Source: Bradymonas sp963697525 (GTDB lineage Bacteria; Myxococcota_A; Bradymonadia; Bradymonadales; Bradymonadaceae). Taken from it: a DNA stretch of 64,000 nucleotides. A program made the position numbers and the translations under genes. The stretch lies in assembly GCA_963697525.1 (NCBI GenBank), contig OY969087.1:4340001-4404000 (forward strand), written 5' to 3'. Positions within the stretch are counted from its first letter, which is position 1; every line of letters starts with the position of its first letter. The notes under the pieces are model-generated. The model saw only the letters and a program-made list of their open reading frames with translations, did no database searches and was not told the origin of the DNA. Positions 42,557 to 54,130 of this stretch are shown here, piece after piece.

Positions 42557-43663
42557 TCAACCAGCCAAGGAACCGTCCATCGAGGCGAGGAATTTGTTGG
42601 GATCGGCCTTCGCACCGCCGGGCTTGGGCCCGGTCTTGTCTTTGGTGCCCTGGCGGACCTCGTCGGCGTACCAGCACACCGAGATATGCTCGCCCTCCTG
42701 ATGCTCGACCGGGGGGAGCTGGCTACACTGGTCGGTGGCGAACTCGCAGCGCGAGCGGAACCGGCAACCCGACGGGAAATCCTGGGGCCGCGGGACCATC
42801 CCCGGGATGACGTACAGACGGTCAGAGCGCCCGGCGTGGTCGACCTCGACCTGCGGCAAGCTGCTGAACAGTCCGATGGTATACGGGTGCGAGGGGTTCT
42901 CGAAGATCGTGTCCACCGAGCCGTATTCGGCGATGCGCCCAGCGTACATCACGGCCACGTCGTCGCAGATCTCAGCGACGACGCCCAGATCGTGGGTGAT
43001 GAACAGGATGGACATGCCCATCTCGTCTTGCAGCTCACGCAGCAGGTCGAGGATCTGGGCCTGAATGGTCACATCCAGCGCCGTGGTGGGCTCGTCGGCG
43101 ATCAGAAGCTTGGGCTTGCAGGCCAGGGACATGGCGATCATGGCGCGCTGCTTCATGCCCCCGGACATCTGGTGGGGGTATTCGTCGACGCGCTTTTTGG
43201 GCGCCGGGATGCCCACCCGGTCGAGCATGTCGATGGCCAGCTCGCGTGCCTCTTTGTAGGTGACGTCCTGGTGGAGCTGGATGGCCTCGATGATCTGGTT
43301 GCCGATGGTGTACACCGGGTTGAGGCTGGTCATCGGCTCCTGGAAAATCATCGAGATGTCGTTGCCGCGCACCTTGCGCAGCTCGCGCTCGCGCAGCTTG
43401 GTCAGGTCGCGGCCCTCGAACAAGATCTCGCCGCCGACGATGCGTCCGGGCGGCTGGGGGATGAGCCCCAGGATGCTCAGCGAGGTCACCGATTTGCCCG
43501 AGCCGGACTCGCCGACCAGCCCGAGCGTCTTTCCCCGCTCGATCTCGAAGCTCACCCCGTCGACCGACGGGAGCACCCCGTTGTCGGTGAAAAAGTAGGT
43601 GCGCAGATCGTTGACCTGCAGGATGGGGTCGTCGCTGACCGATGTGGTGTCGTTGTCTGCCAT
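42557..43663 (-). CDS. oppD: Oligopeptide ABC transporter ATP-binding protein OppD
   Basis: 368 residues. Walker A GESGSGKS, the Q-loop MIFQEPMTSLNP, the signature MSGGMKQRAMIAMSLACKP, Walker B LLIADEPTTALDVTIQ and the C-terminal Cys-containing segment (GCRFRSRCEFATDQC) define OppD/DppD. It hydrolyses ATP as a heterodimer with OppF. The start is six bases after oppC. The stop is fused to a dispersed repeat array. Confidence 0.94.
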   Translation of the reverse strand: MADNDTTSVSDDPILQVNDLRTYFFTDNGVLPSVDGVSFEIERGKTLGLVGESGSGKSVTSLSILGLIPQPPGRIVGGEILFEGRDLTKLRERELRKVRGNDISMIFQEPMTSLNPVYTIGNQIIEAIQLHQDVTYKEARELAIDMLDRVGIPAPKKRVDEYPHQMSGGMKQRAMIAMSLACKPKLLIADEPTTALDVTIQAQILDLLRELQDEMGMSILFITHDLGVVAEICDDVAVMYAGRIAEYGSVDTIFENPSHPYTIGLFSSLPQVEVDHAGRSDRLYVIPGMVPRPQDFPSGCRFRSRCEFATDQCSQLPPVEHQEGEHISVCWYADEVRQGTKDKTGPKPGGAKADPNKFLASMDGSLAG

Positions 43664-43669
43664 GAAAGC

Positions 43670-44917
43670 TTATTTGCGGAGTTTGGGGTCGATGGCGTCA
43701 CGTACGCCCTCACCGACCAGGTTCAACAGACTGACGGTGACGAAAATTGCGAATCCGGGCGCCAGGATCAGCGCCCACTGACCGGTCTGGCGGCCGGCGG
43801 TCAGGACCTGGCCCCAGCTGGGCGCGGTGGTCGGCCCCAGGCCCAAAAAGCTCAACGACGCCTCGATGAGGATGGCGCCGGCGACGCCGAAGGTCGCCGA
43901 AACCAGCACCGGGCCGAGGGCGTTGGGCAGGATATGACGGAAGATGATGCGGCTCTCTTTGAGCCCCATCGCCTTGGCCGCCTGGACGAACTCCTGGTTC
44001 TTGAGGCGCAGGAATTCGCCGCGCACCAAGCGGGCCACGCCCGTCCAGCCGGTGACGCCGATGATGATCATGATGTGGAAGATCGACGGGTTATCGATGA
44101 ACCCGCGAATGGTCATGATCAGAAAGAAGGTCGGGAAGCACAGCATCACCTCGACCATGCGCAGGATGACCACGTCGACCTTGCCGCCGAAGTAGCCCGC
44201 CAGGCTGCCCAGGACCATGCCGATGGACACATAGATGGCCACGGCGACCACGCCGATGGTCAGCGAGATACGCGTGCCGTAGACCAGCCGGGTAAAGACG
44301 TCGCGCCCCTCGCGGTCGGTCCCCAGCAGGTGCGCCCAACTCATCGGCGCCTGCACCGCCTCGGGGTGAGTGTCGCGGTACGAGTAGTGCAAGAAGGGGA
44401 ACCACGAGCTCACGCCGTCCTTTTTAGACAGGCCCGTGTAGTCGACGTAGGGCAAACTAAAGTGGGAGAAATAGACTGCGGCAGAGACACCCAGCAACAC
44501 TAACACGGCGATGCTGACATAGCGCATGCGCTTGGTGCGGTAGTCGCGCTTGTCGGCGAAGGTGGCGAATTTCTTGAACAGCACCCATCCCACGAACGCC
44601 AGCGGCAGTCCGATGATGAGGACGTTGAAGAAGATGTCGACGCCGCTCTCGAAGAAGTTGGCGTCGAACAGCGCGGTAAACCACGGGAAGTGCACGCCCT
44701 GGGCGAGCTTGGGGCCGACCCCGGCGGGCACGGAGATGTAAAACGGCACGTTCATCGCCAACAGCGGCGCGTAGGTCGCGATCAGAAACATCAATCCGAT
44801 GCCGTACAGGCTGAACAGGCTGGTCGGGTATTTCTGAAACTGTCCCCACACGATCTCCGCGTACGACTTGTACTCCGGGCGCGGCGGTGAATCGGTTGTG
44901 GCGTGCTCGTTGGACAT
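43670..44917 (-). CDS. oppC: Oligopeptide ABC transporter permease OppC, enlarged
   Basis: 415 residues against about 300 for typical OppC. The core permease (six helices) with the EAA-like loop is at about 180-410: LLGTDREGRDVFTRLVYGTR is the canonical OppC pattern, and EASLSFLGLGPTTAPSWGQVL follows. The N-terminal about 170 residues contain extra helices (SLYGIGLMFLIATYAPLLA; FFNVLIIGLPLAFVGWVLF; VSIAVLVLLGVSAAVYFS), so extra periplasmic or cytoplasmic loops are likely. It pairs with OppB in the membrane. A GC-rich hairpin lies in the 73-base gap after oppB. Confidence 0.92.
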   Translation of the reverse strand: MSNEHATTDSPPRPEYKSYAEIVWGQFQKYPTSLFSLYGIGLMFLIATYAPLLAMNVPFYISVPAGVGPKLAQGVHFPWFTALFDANFFESGVDIFFNVLIIGLPLAFVGWVLFKKFATFADKRDYRTKRMRYVSIAVLVLLGVSAAVYFSHFSLPYVDYTGLSKKDGVSSWFPFLHYSYRDTHPEAVQAPMSWAHLLGTDREGRDVFTRLVYGTRISLTIGVVAVAIYVSIGMVLGSLAGYFGGKVDVVILRMVEVMLCFPTFFLIMTIRGFIDNPSIFHIMIIIGVTGWTGVARLVRGEFLRLKNQEFVQAAKAMGLKESRIIFRHILPNALGPVLVSATFGVAGAILIEASLSFLGLGPTTAPSWGQVLTAGRQTGQWALILAPGFAIFVTVSLLNLVGEGVRDAIDPKLRK

Positions 44918-44950
44918 AAGTCTACTTGCTCGAATGGAGGTCGCGTAGGC

Positions 44951-44969
44951 GGCGCGCTCGCGGCGCGCC
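44951..44969. promoter_or_regulatory. Intercistronic hairpin between oppB and oppC
   Basis: GGCGCGC and GCGCGCC arms (seven perfect pairs) around TCGCG, with no T-run. It may stabilise the upstream mRNA or tune expression; that is inference. Confidence 0.4.
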
Positions 44970-44990
44970 GGGCGGCGTCCAGGGCTTGGT

Positions 44991-46487
44991 TCAGTCGAAG
45001 CTGATACGCGGGTCGACGATAGCGTAGCTGATGTCGCTCAACAGGATGCCCACCAGGGTGAGCACCGCCGACATCAGCGTAATGGCCATGATCGCGTTGT
45101 AATCCTTTAGGAAAATGCTGTTGAGCATATACATGCCCATGCCGGGCAGGTTGAAGACGAACTCCAGGACCACCGAGCCGCCGATGATCGCCGGCAGCAA
45201 GGTGCCCAGCAGGGTCAGAATCGGAATCATGCCGTTGCGCACGGCGTGCTTGAGGATGACCATCGGCTCGCTCAGGCCTTTGGCCCGGGCGGTGCGGATA
45301 TAGTCGGCGCGGATGACGTCCAACAGCCCGGTACGCGCATAGCGGCTCAGGCTGGCCAGCGCCCCGTAGGTCAAGCACAACACCGGCAAGAGCATGTGGT
45401 AGCCGATGCTCTTCACGTGCTGGATGGTGGTCATATACTCGACGTTATTGCCCTCGAAGCCGCTGGTGGGGAAGAACGACCACGGATGACCGGTCGTAAA
45501 CCACTGCAGCAAGAGCACTGCCGTAAAGAAGCTCGGCAGGCTATACAGCATGAACAATCCCGTGGTGACCACCTGGTCGGCGACCGTGTGCTGCTTGTAG
45601 GCGCTCCACACGCCCAGCGGCACGCTGATGAGGTAGGCCAACAGAATCGAGAAAAAGCCCAGCACCACCGAGACCTTCATCTTGGAGAGCACCGTCGGTA
45701 AAATCGGCTGTTTGTCGACCGGGCTGATGCCGAAGTCGAAGTGGATCAGATTGCCCCAGTACTTGGCGAAGCGGGTGTCGAGAAAGGTGATCGAAAGCTT
45801 TTCGCCGAAGTCGTAGGTGAACCGGTCTTTGCTTTCTTTGAGCCACGGGCCCCAATGCTGTTGGAGTAACTCGTCGACCTGTTCGGCAGTTGCGTCAGCG
45901 GGAAGCGTCCAGCCGCGCATCTTGTGGTTCATGTCGTACGCTTTGTCGTTGAACGTACGGTCGGCCTTGGTCTGATTTCCGTAGGGATGCTTGAGGCGAA
46001 TCTGGGCGTTGACCGGCATCTGGTTGAGCGCCATCAGGCGCACATCCAGACGCTTGTCGCTCTTGGCGATGTCGTACAGGTCCAAGACGACGTAGGCGCC
46101 CCAATCCTCGATTGTGTTACGCGCGTCGATGACCGCGCCCGCCTTGGGCTTGGCCGACGCGGCGATGCAGTTTTTGAGCTTGGCGCCCTTGTCGGGACAC
46201 ACCGGCCGCTTCTGGTCGGCCAACAGGACCAACTTTTCGCGCACTTCCGAGGGATCGAGGGTGTAGCGGAAGTTCAAGAAGACGGGCTTGTCGAAGTTGA
46301 ACTGTTCTTTGAAGATCCGGTAACTCTCGCGCGCCTCCGTGGACTTGGCATTTTCAGTGCCGTTGGCCGAGGCCTGGCCCATGGTGGGCTTGCCGGGGGC
46401 CAATTGCAGCACGCCGAACACCACCAAAATGATGATGAACAGCGTGGGGATCATCAGGAGGATGCGTTTGACGATATAGGCCGTCAT
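44991..46487 (-). CDS. oppB: Oligopeptide ABC transporter permease OppB, with a large periplasmic insert
   Basis: 498 residues against about 310-330 for typical OppB. Residues 1-30 are the first membrane helix (LLMIPTLFIIILVVFGVLQLAPG), followed by a roughly 200-residue soluble insert (about 35-250). The C-terminal core has helices with IAYLISVPLGVW-like pattern (LLAYLISVPLGVWSAY) and RYARTGLLDVIRADYIRTARAKGLSE, the OppB EAA loop. The insert is charged and predicted periplasmic (RLKHPYGNQTKADRTFND is part); its function is unknown. The ATG at 46487 lies 113 bases after oppA. Confidence 0.9.
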   Translation of the reverse strand: MTAYIVKRILLMIPTLFIIILVVFGVLQLAPGKPTMGQASANGTENAKSTEARESYRIFKEQFNFDKPVFLNFRYTLDPSEVREKLVLLADQKRPVCPDKGAKLKNCIAASAKPKAGAVIDARNTIEDWGAYVVLDLYDIAKSDKRLDVRLMALNQMPVNAQIRLKHPYGNQTKADRTFNDKAYDMNHKMRGWTLPADATAEQVDELLQQHWGPWLKESKDRFTYDFGEKLSITFLDTRFAKYWGNLIHFDFGISPVDKQPILPTVLSKMKVSVVLGFFSILLAYLISVPLGVWSAYKQHTVADQVVTTGLFMLYSLPSFFTAVLLLQWFTTGHPWSFFPTSGFEGNNVEYMTTIQHVKSIGYHMLLPVLCLTYGALASLSRYARTGLLDVIRADYIRTARAKGLSEPMVILKHAVRNGMIPILTLLGTLLPAIIGGSVVLEFVFNLPGMGMYMLNSIFLKDYNAIMAITLMSAVLTLVGILLSDISYAIVDPRISFD

Positions 46488-46562
46488 TGCTGGTCGTCGT
46501 CTCGAATGAGGTCAGTTACGTCGAGCTCGCCGGGGGCCCGTGCGAGCCAGACGTGCCCTAGC

Positions 46563-46586
46563 GGCGCGCACCCGATGGCGCGCGCC
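46563..46586. promoter_or_regulatory. Intercistronic hairpin downstream of oppA
   Basis: GGCGCGC (46563-46569) pairs with GCGCGCC (46580-46586). It lies between the binding-protein gene and oppB, where stem-loops often reduce read-through so that OppA is made in excess. Confidence 0.45.
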
Positions 46587-46600
46587 TCAAACAGCACAGC

Positions 46601-48514
46601 TTATTGCTTGATCCACCACGGCAGTGACAGCGAAATCGGTCGGATCTGCTGGAAGACGACGTGCTGGAGTTTCGGCTGCCAGGCGATGACGGCCTTGGGC
46701 TGATAGAAGAAGGTGTAGGGCTGCTCCTCGTGCAGGATCATGTGGAACTCGCGCAACAACTTGGTGCGCTCCTGCTTGTCGAAGGTCACCCGCAGCTTCT
46801 CGATGATTTCGTCGGCGCGCTTGTTGCGGAAGCCCACTCGGTTGGAGCCCTTGGGAACGTCGGCCTGGCTGGAGTGCCACAACTGGTAGGGGTCGTGCGA
46901 CCAGCCCAGCCCCCAGCCACCGGTGAAGCCGTCGAATTCGCGCTGGTCCATCTTCTTTTGCATTAACGACCAGTCCACGAAACTCGGCGTCATGATCACG
47001 CCGATCTTACGCAGGTCTTCTTTGTAGACGGCCAGCCAACTGCGCGTCGTGGGCTTGTCGTAGGCGAGCATGGTGAATTTGAAATCCTTGCGCTGCCCGT
47101 CGATCATCTTGTCGAGCACACCGTCGCCGTTGGAGTCCTTCCAGCCGGCCGCAGCCAGTAGCTTGCGCGCCTGGTCCAGGTCGAATTTGTACGGCTTGAC
47201 GTTGGGGTTGTTGACCGACTGGCCGGGCAAAAACGGCCCGGTGGATTTGCGGCCCAGTCCTTGGAGCACGTTCTTGATGATCGAGTCACGGTTGAGCGCG
47301 TGGGTCATCGCCTGGCGTACCCGCTTGTCGGAGAACATGGGCTTATCCATATTCCAACCCAGGTAGTAATAGGCCGGCTCGGTCACAATCTTGTACTTCA
47401 GTTTGCCGGTCTTGAACGGGCTGTCGGGGCCGGCATCCAGGATGTCGCTCTTGTACTTGGGCGGCGGCAGGGTGGTCATGTCGAGCTGGTTGCCCTGCAA
47501 CTCCCGATAGGCGGTGTTGGGGTCCTTGATGATCTGGTAGACGATCTTCTTAATCGGAGGCTTCTTGCCGAAGTAATCCTCGTTGCGCGTCAGGACGATC
47601 TGCTTGTCCTTCTCGATGTCGGTGATCTTGTAGGGACCGGTGCCCACGGGATAGCGCGACGCCCAGTGGTTATTGAACTGGGTGCCCAACGTCGCCTTCG
47701 GGATGGGGCTACCGTCCTCGTTCTTGGTGTACAACCAGGAGGGCAGCGGGATGCCACCGATGGTGGCTTCCTCGGACTGCTGGACCTTCTTCTTCCAGAT
47801 GACCTTGAAGGTGTACTTGTCGACCACTTCGGCGTGGTCCATATCCTTGAAGTAACTCTTGACGGCGCCGGCCTGCACCTGCGGGTTCTTGATCATGTCG
47901 AAGTAGAACACCGCGTCTTTGGCGGTCAACTCGTGCGGATCTTTGAGCCACTTGTGCTTGGGATCGGACAGATCGACGTTGGGAACCTGCCAGTAGACGC
48001 CGTGGCGCAGGTAAATGGTGTAGACCTTGTGGTCGGGGCTCTCGGTGATCTTGTAGGCGAGGTCGCCGACCCATTTGTCCGGATTGGTCAGGTCACGCTT
48101 GGCGAAGCCGTTATGCGCGTAGGTCGCCAACTCTTGGACGTCGGCGCCGTTTTCGGTCAGCCAGTTGAAGCCCTTGGGCGTATTGCCCATATGGCGGCGA
48201 AGCGTGCCGCCTTGCTTGGCGTCCGGCGGAAACAGCGGCTGCGACGGCGCCGACAGGATATTGTCGGGGTCGTTCAACGCCTTGGCGTACATGTCGCCGG
48301 CGTTGGAGTTGCCGGCCTGGCCGCTGACGGTCACTCCCCGCTTGAGCTGCTGGAGGATCTCGGAGTTGGTCTCCGTGAGACTGTCGAGTTTCTTGCGCAG
48401 TTGGATGACGTCTTCCTGCGCGCTGTTGGTCTGCACGACGTTAAAAATGGTCAGCAGTGCCAGCGCGATGAGCGTGACGATCAGCGCAATCGTTGCTTTG
48501 AACGTTCTGGGCAT
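46601..48514 (-). CDS. oppA: Peptide ABC transporter substrate-binding protein OppA-like, membrane-anchored
   Basis: 637 residues of the SBP_bac_5 family: VGDLAYKITESPDHKVYTIYL, NPQVQAGAVKSYFKDMDHAEVVD, RNEDYFGKKPPIKKIVYQI, and the C-terminal QTYTFFYQPKAVIAWQP-like segment (EEQPYTFFYQPKAVIAW). Unusually, the N-terminus has an uncleaved-looking membrane helix (ATIALIVTLIALALLTIFN) without lipobox Cys, followed by a short coiled coil (EDVIQLRKKLDSLTETNSE). This would tether the binding protein to the inner membrane. It heads the opp operon, with a candidate promoter upstream. Confidence 0.9.
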   Translation of the reverse strand: MPRTFKATIALIVTLIALALLTIFNVVQTNSAQEDVIQLRKKLDSLTETNSEILQQLKRGVTVSGQAGNSNAGDMYAKALNDPDNILSAPSQPLFPPDAKQGGTLRRHMGNTPKGFNWLTENGADVQELATYAHNGFAKRDLTNPDKWVGDLAYKITESPDHKVYTIYLRHGVYWQVPNVDLSDPKHKWLKDPHELTAKDAVFYFDMIKNPQVQAGAVKSYFKDMDHAEVVDKYTFKVIWKKKVQQSEEATIGGIPLPSWLYTKNEDGSPIPKATLGTQFNNHWASRYPVGTGPYKITDIEKDKQIVLTRNEDYFGKKPPIKKIVYQIIKDPNTAYRELQGNQLDMTTLPPPKYKSDILDAGPDSPFKTGKLKYKIVTEPAYYYLGWNMDKPMFSDKRVRQAMTHALNRDSIIKNVLQGLGRKSTGPFLPGQSVNNPNVKPYKFDLDQARKLLAAAGWKDSNGDGVLDKMIDGQRKDFKFTMLAYDKPTTRSWLAVYKEDLRKIGVIMTPSFVDWSLMQKKMDQREFDGFTGGWGLGWSHDPYQLWHSSQADVPKGSNRVGFRNKRADEIIEKLRVTFDKQERTKLLREFHMILHEEQPYTFFYQPKAVIAWQPKLQHVVFQQIRPISLSLPWWIKQ

Positions 48515-48626
48515 GGAACTAGGACTCGTCTAACGGATTTAGGGGAACTTCGCCGCTGCGCCTGACGGTACGGGGTGACACGTCGGCGTCACGACGCTGC
48601 TTACAAAGCGTTTCCAAAGTCGCCGT

Positions 48627-48656
48627 ACACTACAAAGACGCGGCCGAAAGTGTCAA
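48627..48656 (-). promoter_or_regulatory. Candidate promoter of the opp operon
   Basis: On the minus strand TTGACA (48651-48656), an 18-base spacer and TAGTGT (48627-48632). The predicted start is about 105 bases upstream of oppA. It is the only clear box pair in the 206-base gap (48515-48720) between oppA and the glpC stop. Confidence 0.5.
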
Positions 48657-48720
48657 TAAGGCAGGCGGCCCCAACTGCAACTGCAGCAAGTTAAGCCAAA
48701 TTCCCTTTGAGAACAGCGGG

Positions 48721-49176
48721 TTAGGTGCGTTTTGCGGGCTCGGAGCGGCTCGCGCGGGCCTCCTCGCCGAGGCGAACGAGGAACTCGGCGAGCTCACAAA
48801 GGGGGATGCCGACCGGGCAGATCGCCTCGAGTTCGGCGCAATCACATTGTTCGAGCGCCTCGGCCGACGGCAAGGCGAGCTCGGCCTCGGAGAGGTCGCG
48901 CATGCCGCTTTCGGCCAGAAGTTGCGGGCCCATCAGCCGATTGCCGGGGATGGTCGCAAGCTCGGCGCAGACCGCCTCACACAGCCCACAGCCGATGCAC
49001 GATTGCCATTTGGCGAGCATCTGGCGCTCGCGCTCGGTCACCGGGCTCAGGCCCTCGGGGCCGAAGTTGGCGGTGAAGCGCTCGATGCCGCCGGGGCGGT
49101 AGACCATGAACAGCTTGCTGAGCACGTGCAGCAAGAAATGCCAGCCGAGCAGGAGGTAGGCGTGGAACTTCTTCAC
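48721..49176 (-). CDS. Short GlpC-like iron-sulfur protein
   Basis: 151 residues: an N-terminal hydrophobic helix (AYLLLGWHFLLHVLSKLFMVY), a [4Fe-4S] motif CIGCGLCEAVC (Cys60, 63, 66, 70) and a second, irregular set of Cys (CDC and CPVGIPLC, 111-127). Canonical GlpC is about 400 residues and carries two C-terminal CCG domains, absent here. By position after glpA and glpB it is the anaerobic glycerol-3-phosphate dehydrogenase electron-transfer subunit; the quinone-contacting part is replaced or supplied elsewhere. It overlaps the glpB stop (ATGA). Confidence 0.75.
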   Translation of the reverse strand: MKKFHAYLLLGWHFLLHVLSKLFMVYRPGGIERFTANFGPEGLSPVTERERQMLAKWQSCIGCGLCEAVCAELATIPGNRLMGPQLLAESGMRDLSEAELALPSAEALEQCDCAELEAICPVGIPLCELAEFLVRLGEEARASRSEPAKRT

Positions 49177-50534
49177 GAGGCTACCTCCGTACTCGTCACT
49201 GCGATTCCAACGGCGGCCAGCGCGCGGCGCGCGGCGATGCGGCCGGTGACCAGGTCGACACCTTCGGCGGTGCCGTCGAGGAAGGGGTTGAAGCCGGCGA
49301 GCATGCGCCCGGCGGCGAAGACGTTGTCGGCGAGGGCCGTGGCGTTTGGTGTCAGCGGCCGAAGGTCCTGGTCGACGCCGACCCCGGCGCGAAATAGCGG
49401 GTGGTCGCCCCAGGCGTGCTCATCGAGCAGGTGGGGCGGCCAAGCCTCGTCGGGATTGGCCACGGGCGCGGCGTCCAGCCACAGGTCGAGGCCGAGCAGC
49501 GGCTCGCGAAGCGGAGCGCGGGTGGGCAGACCGCCGCCAATCCAGCGACCGGTGGCCAGGATAAACGCGTCGGCCTCGACGGTGTCGTCGCCGGCCGTCA
49601 CGCGCACCAGGCGCTGGCCGTCGACCTCGGCCGCCGTGGCACGCGCCCCGATGGACTCGAGCTTGGGGTGCGCCCGCAAATAGCGGTCGAGGCGCCAGCC
49701 GTGGACGGAGTTGCGCGCCGCCGCGGCTTCGGCGACCCGGCATGATGCGGCGCGGGTGATCGCGCCGAAGAGTTTGCGGTGCTCCGCCCAGGTGCGACCG
49801 ATGCACGGCGGTAAAATGACCAGGTCCAGGCCGAACTCGTCGGCTGCCTTGGCGACGGCGGTCGCCAGACGGTTGGGTGTCGGCTCGAGGGCGGCCGCCA
49901 GGCGTGCGCCGACGCGCACCGAGTGTTCGGAAGTGCCGGCGAGTTCGTCGAAGACGTCGACCTCGACGAGGCGGGCCTGCACCCCGTCGGCCGCGTCGAG
50001 GGCGGCGACGAGGCGCTCGGGATACCAATCGGCCAGGGCAGGGCAGGCGACCACGCCCACGGACTCGCCGCGGCCCACCGCCGAGGCGAAAACCGAGGTC
50101 GCAGCCACGTCCGCCGGGTAGGGTGCCGCGGCTGCCGAGGGCAGCACGACGCCGTCGTCGACGAGCCGAAGCCCCGGATAGCCCAGGTCGGCCGCGCAAT
50201 CTGTGAGCACGGCGGCGATGGCGTCGAGCGACAGCCCGAGCCTCCAATACGGATGGAACGGGCGCCGGTGGCCCAGCAGGGCGAAGCGCTGCTCGCGGCG
50301 CGTGTACACGGCGCGCGGGTTGATCACAGGCGCGCCGACCTGTCCGACCGAGCCCGTCAGGATGTCGCTCGCCGGGCCAAACGCCTGGCCGAGCCCGCTC
50401 CACAGCGCCGTGGCGCCGGGGCTGGGCGGGGAAATCATCACCGCGTCGGCGCCCCCAGCGGCGACGGTGGCCGCCGCGGCGTGCGCGGCCAGGCCGCCGC
50501 CGATGATGGCGATCTTTGTTTGAACCACGCTCAC
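49173..50534 (-). CDS. glpB: Anaerobic glycerol-3-phosphate dehydrogenase subunit GlpB-like
   Basis: 453 residues from a GTG at 50534 that overlaps the glpA stop (GTGA) and follows GAGGGAG with six-base spacing. The N-terminal IAIIGGGLAAHAAAATVAAGG is the FAD-binding dinucleotide fold. LVILPPCIG and the C-terminal ATGRWIGGGLPTRAPLREPLL and FAAGRMLAGFNPFLDGTAEG segments fit GlpB. It overlaps the glpC start. GlpB bridges GlpA to the membrane-associated GlpC. Confidence 0.85.
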   Translation of the reverse strand: MSVVQTKIAIIGGGLAAHAAAATVAAGGADAVMISPPSPGATALWSGLGQAFGPASDILTGSVGQVGAPVINPRAVYTRREQRFALLGHRRPFHPYWRLGLSLDAIAAVLTDCAADLGYPGLRLVDDGVVLPSAAAAPYPADVAATSVFASAVGRGESVGVVACPALADWYPERLVAALDAADGVQARLVEVDVFDELAGTSEHSVRVGARLAAALEPTPNRLATAVAKAADEFGLDLVILPPCIGRTWAEHRKLFGAITRAASCRVAEAAAARNSVHGWRLDRYLRAHPKLESIGARATAAEVDGQRLVRVTAGDDTVEADAFILATGRWIGGGLPTRAPLREPLLGLDLWLDAAPVANPDEAWPPHLLDEHAWGDHPLFRAGVGVDQDLRPLTPNATALADNVFAAGRMLAGFNPFLDGTAEGVDLVTGRIAARRALAAVGIAVTSTEVAS

Positions 50535-52296
50535 GCCGACTCCCTCGATGCCGAGGCGTCGGCAGGCGCGGGCACATACGCCTCCGCCGCAGCGCCGACC
50601 ACCCCGGGCTCGTTGACCAGCGCGTCGGCGCCGGCCCCCAGGGCGCCACCGGCGGCAAAAAACCACGTATGGCCGACGGCTTCGGCGGCGAGTTGCTCGC
50701 CTTCGAGCACGCCGCGCCGGTTGTTCCAACGGTTGCGCTGGAAGGCCAGGGCGACGTCGAAGCGCTCGGAGGCCGGCAGGCCGGTCTCGTCGCAGAAGAT
50801 CTCGGCCGCGCGAAGCGTGCAACTCCACCCGCCGTCGAGCCCCTGGCCCAGCCGGCTTCGCCGCTTGCAGTCGTCGAGCACCGAGACCATCTCGTGGCGC
50901 ATCACGTAGCGCAGTTCGGCCTCGGTGACCGGCTCGGAGGGGTCGACGATGGACGCCCACTGCGGGTGTTCGCGCATCAGCGCAAGGATCTGGTCGGCGC
51001 GCGAGCCGTGACGAAACAGGATGCGTTGGGCGGCGTATTTGTTCAGCCCGACCTCGGCGAAGGCTTCCGGGGTCAAATCGTGAGCCTGACCGCCCGGCAG
51101 CGCCTCGTCGGGCGTGCAGCAGCGGCTGTCGACGCCGAGCTTGGCGCAGACCTTGTCGACGGCCTCCTCGCTCATCAGGCGGTAGGCCGCGAGCTTGCCG
51201 CCGGCGATGGACATGAAGTTGGGGATGCCTTCCTCGCCGTGGTCGTAGACCGCGTGGTCGCGCGACAGTTGGCTCTCGTATTTGTGGTCGTCGTACAGCG
51301 TTGGCCGACAGCCCACCGTGGTGTCGATGATGCGGTGTTGGTCGACGCTGGGAAAGACGCGGCGCACCCCGTCGAGCAGGTATTTGACCTCGTCCTCGAG
51401 CACCGGAATGGCGTCGAGGTCGCCCCAGTAGTCGTCGTCGGTCGTGCCGATGTAGGTGACGTTCTGGTGGGGGGCGATGAACATCTGACGCCCGTCGATG
51501 GCGTTGGTGATGATCGCGTAGTTGGTCACCCGGCCGGCCAACAGCAGGTGGATGCCCTTGCCGGGCCGAATCCGGCACATCTTGGCGCCCACGCGGTTGG
51601 CTACGCGCTCGGCCCAGGCGCCGGTGGCATTGAAGGTGATCTTGGCGTGGACGTCGCGCTCGACGCCGCCGAGGCGGTCACGCACGCGCACGCCGCGCAC
51701 CGCGCCGCGCTGGCCGGCGCTGCCGTCGTCGCGCAAAAACGCCACCACCTCGTGGTAGTTGTGCACGTCGGCGCCGCGCTCCTTGGCGTCGAGGATATTG
51801 ATGAAGGTCAGCCGCGGCGAGTCGATGCCCCACTCGTCGGTGGTCACCGCGCCGATGACGTCTTTGGGCAGGCCGGGCTCGACGCTCAGCGCCTCCTCGG
51901 CGGTCAACCGGCTGTGGGGCACGCCGCCTTTCATGGGCGCCCAGCGGTCGTAGGTGTCGAAGTACACCTCGGCCAGCTCGATGAGCACCCGGTTGGTCAG
52001 GGTGTTGGGGCGCACCGGAAACAAAAACGGCACCCGAAACAGCAAATGCGGCGCGATCTGCTGGATGAGCCCGCTGTCGTAGCACGACTTCTTGGTGACG
52101 TTGGGATCTTGCTCCAGGTAGCGCACGCCGCCGTGGATCATTCCGCTGGAGGCCCAGGTTGCCCCGGTCGAAAAGTCATTCTTCTCGAACAGCGCCACCT
52201 TCAGCCCCCGCATCACGGCGTCGCGGGCGATGCCGGCGCCGTTGATGCCCCCGCCGATGATGACGAGGTCGTACGGATTGTCGGGTGTGCCGAGGG

Positions 52297-52300
<4 letters not shown>
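50531..52300 (-). CDS. glpA: Glycerol-3-phosphate dehydrogenase, GlpA/GlpD family
   Basis: 589 residues. N-terminal FAD fold (LVIIGGGINGAGIARDAVMRG), DFSTGATWASSGMIHGGVRYLE, FNATGAWAERVANRVG, and the substrate-region GIHLLLAGR. It oxidises sn-glycerol 3-phosphate to dihydroxyacetone phosphate. The adjacent glpB/glpC point to the anaerobic GlpABC complex, although the C-terminal BFD-like Fe-S domain is not obvious. The ATG overlaps the aspS stop (ATGA), so aspS and glp genes are translationally linked. Confidence 0.88.
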
Positions 52301-54084
<1,784 letters not shown>

Positions 54085-54130
54085 GGCTTTCCTCCAGTCA
54101 GAATCCGGTTCATTTGACGACTACGGGCCG

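Noticed and set aside
48515..48720. Possible small RNA or tRNA gene in the oppA-glpC gap
   Set aside because: No cloverleaf or terminator hairpin with T-run; only a promoter-like box pair is supported.
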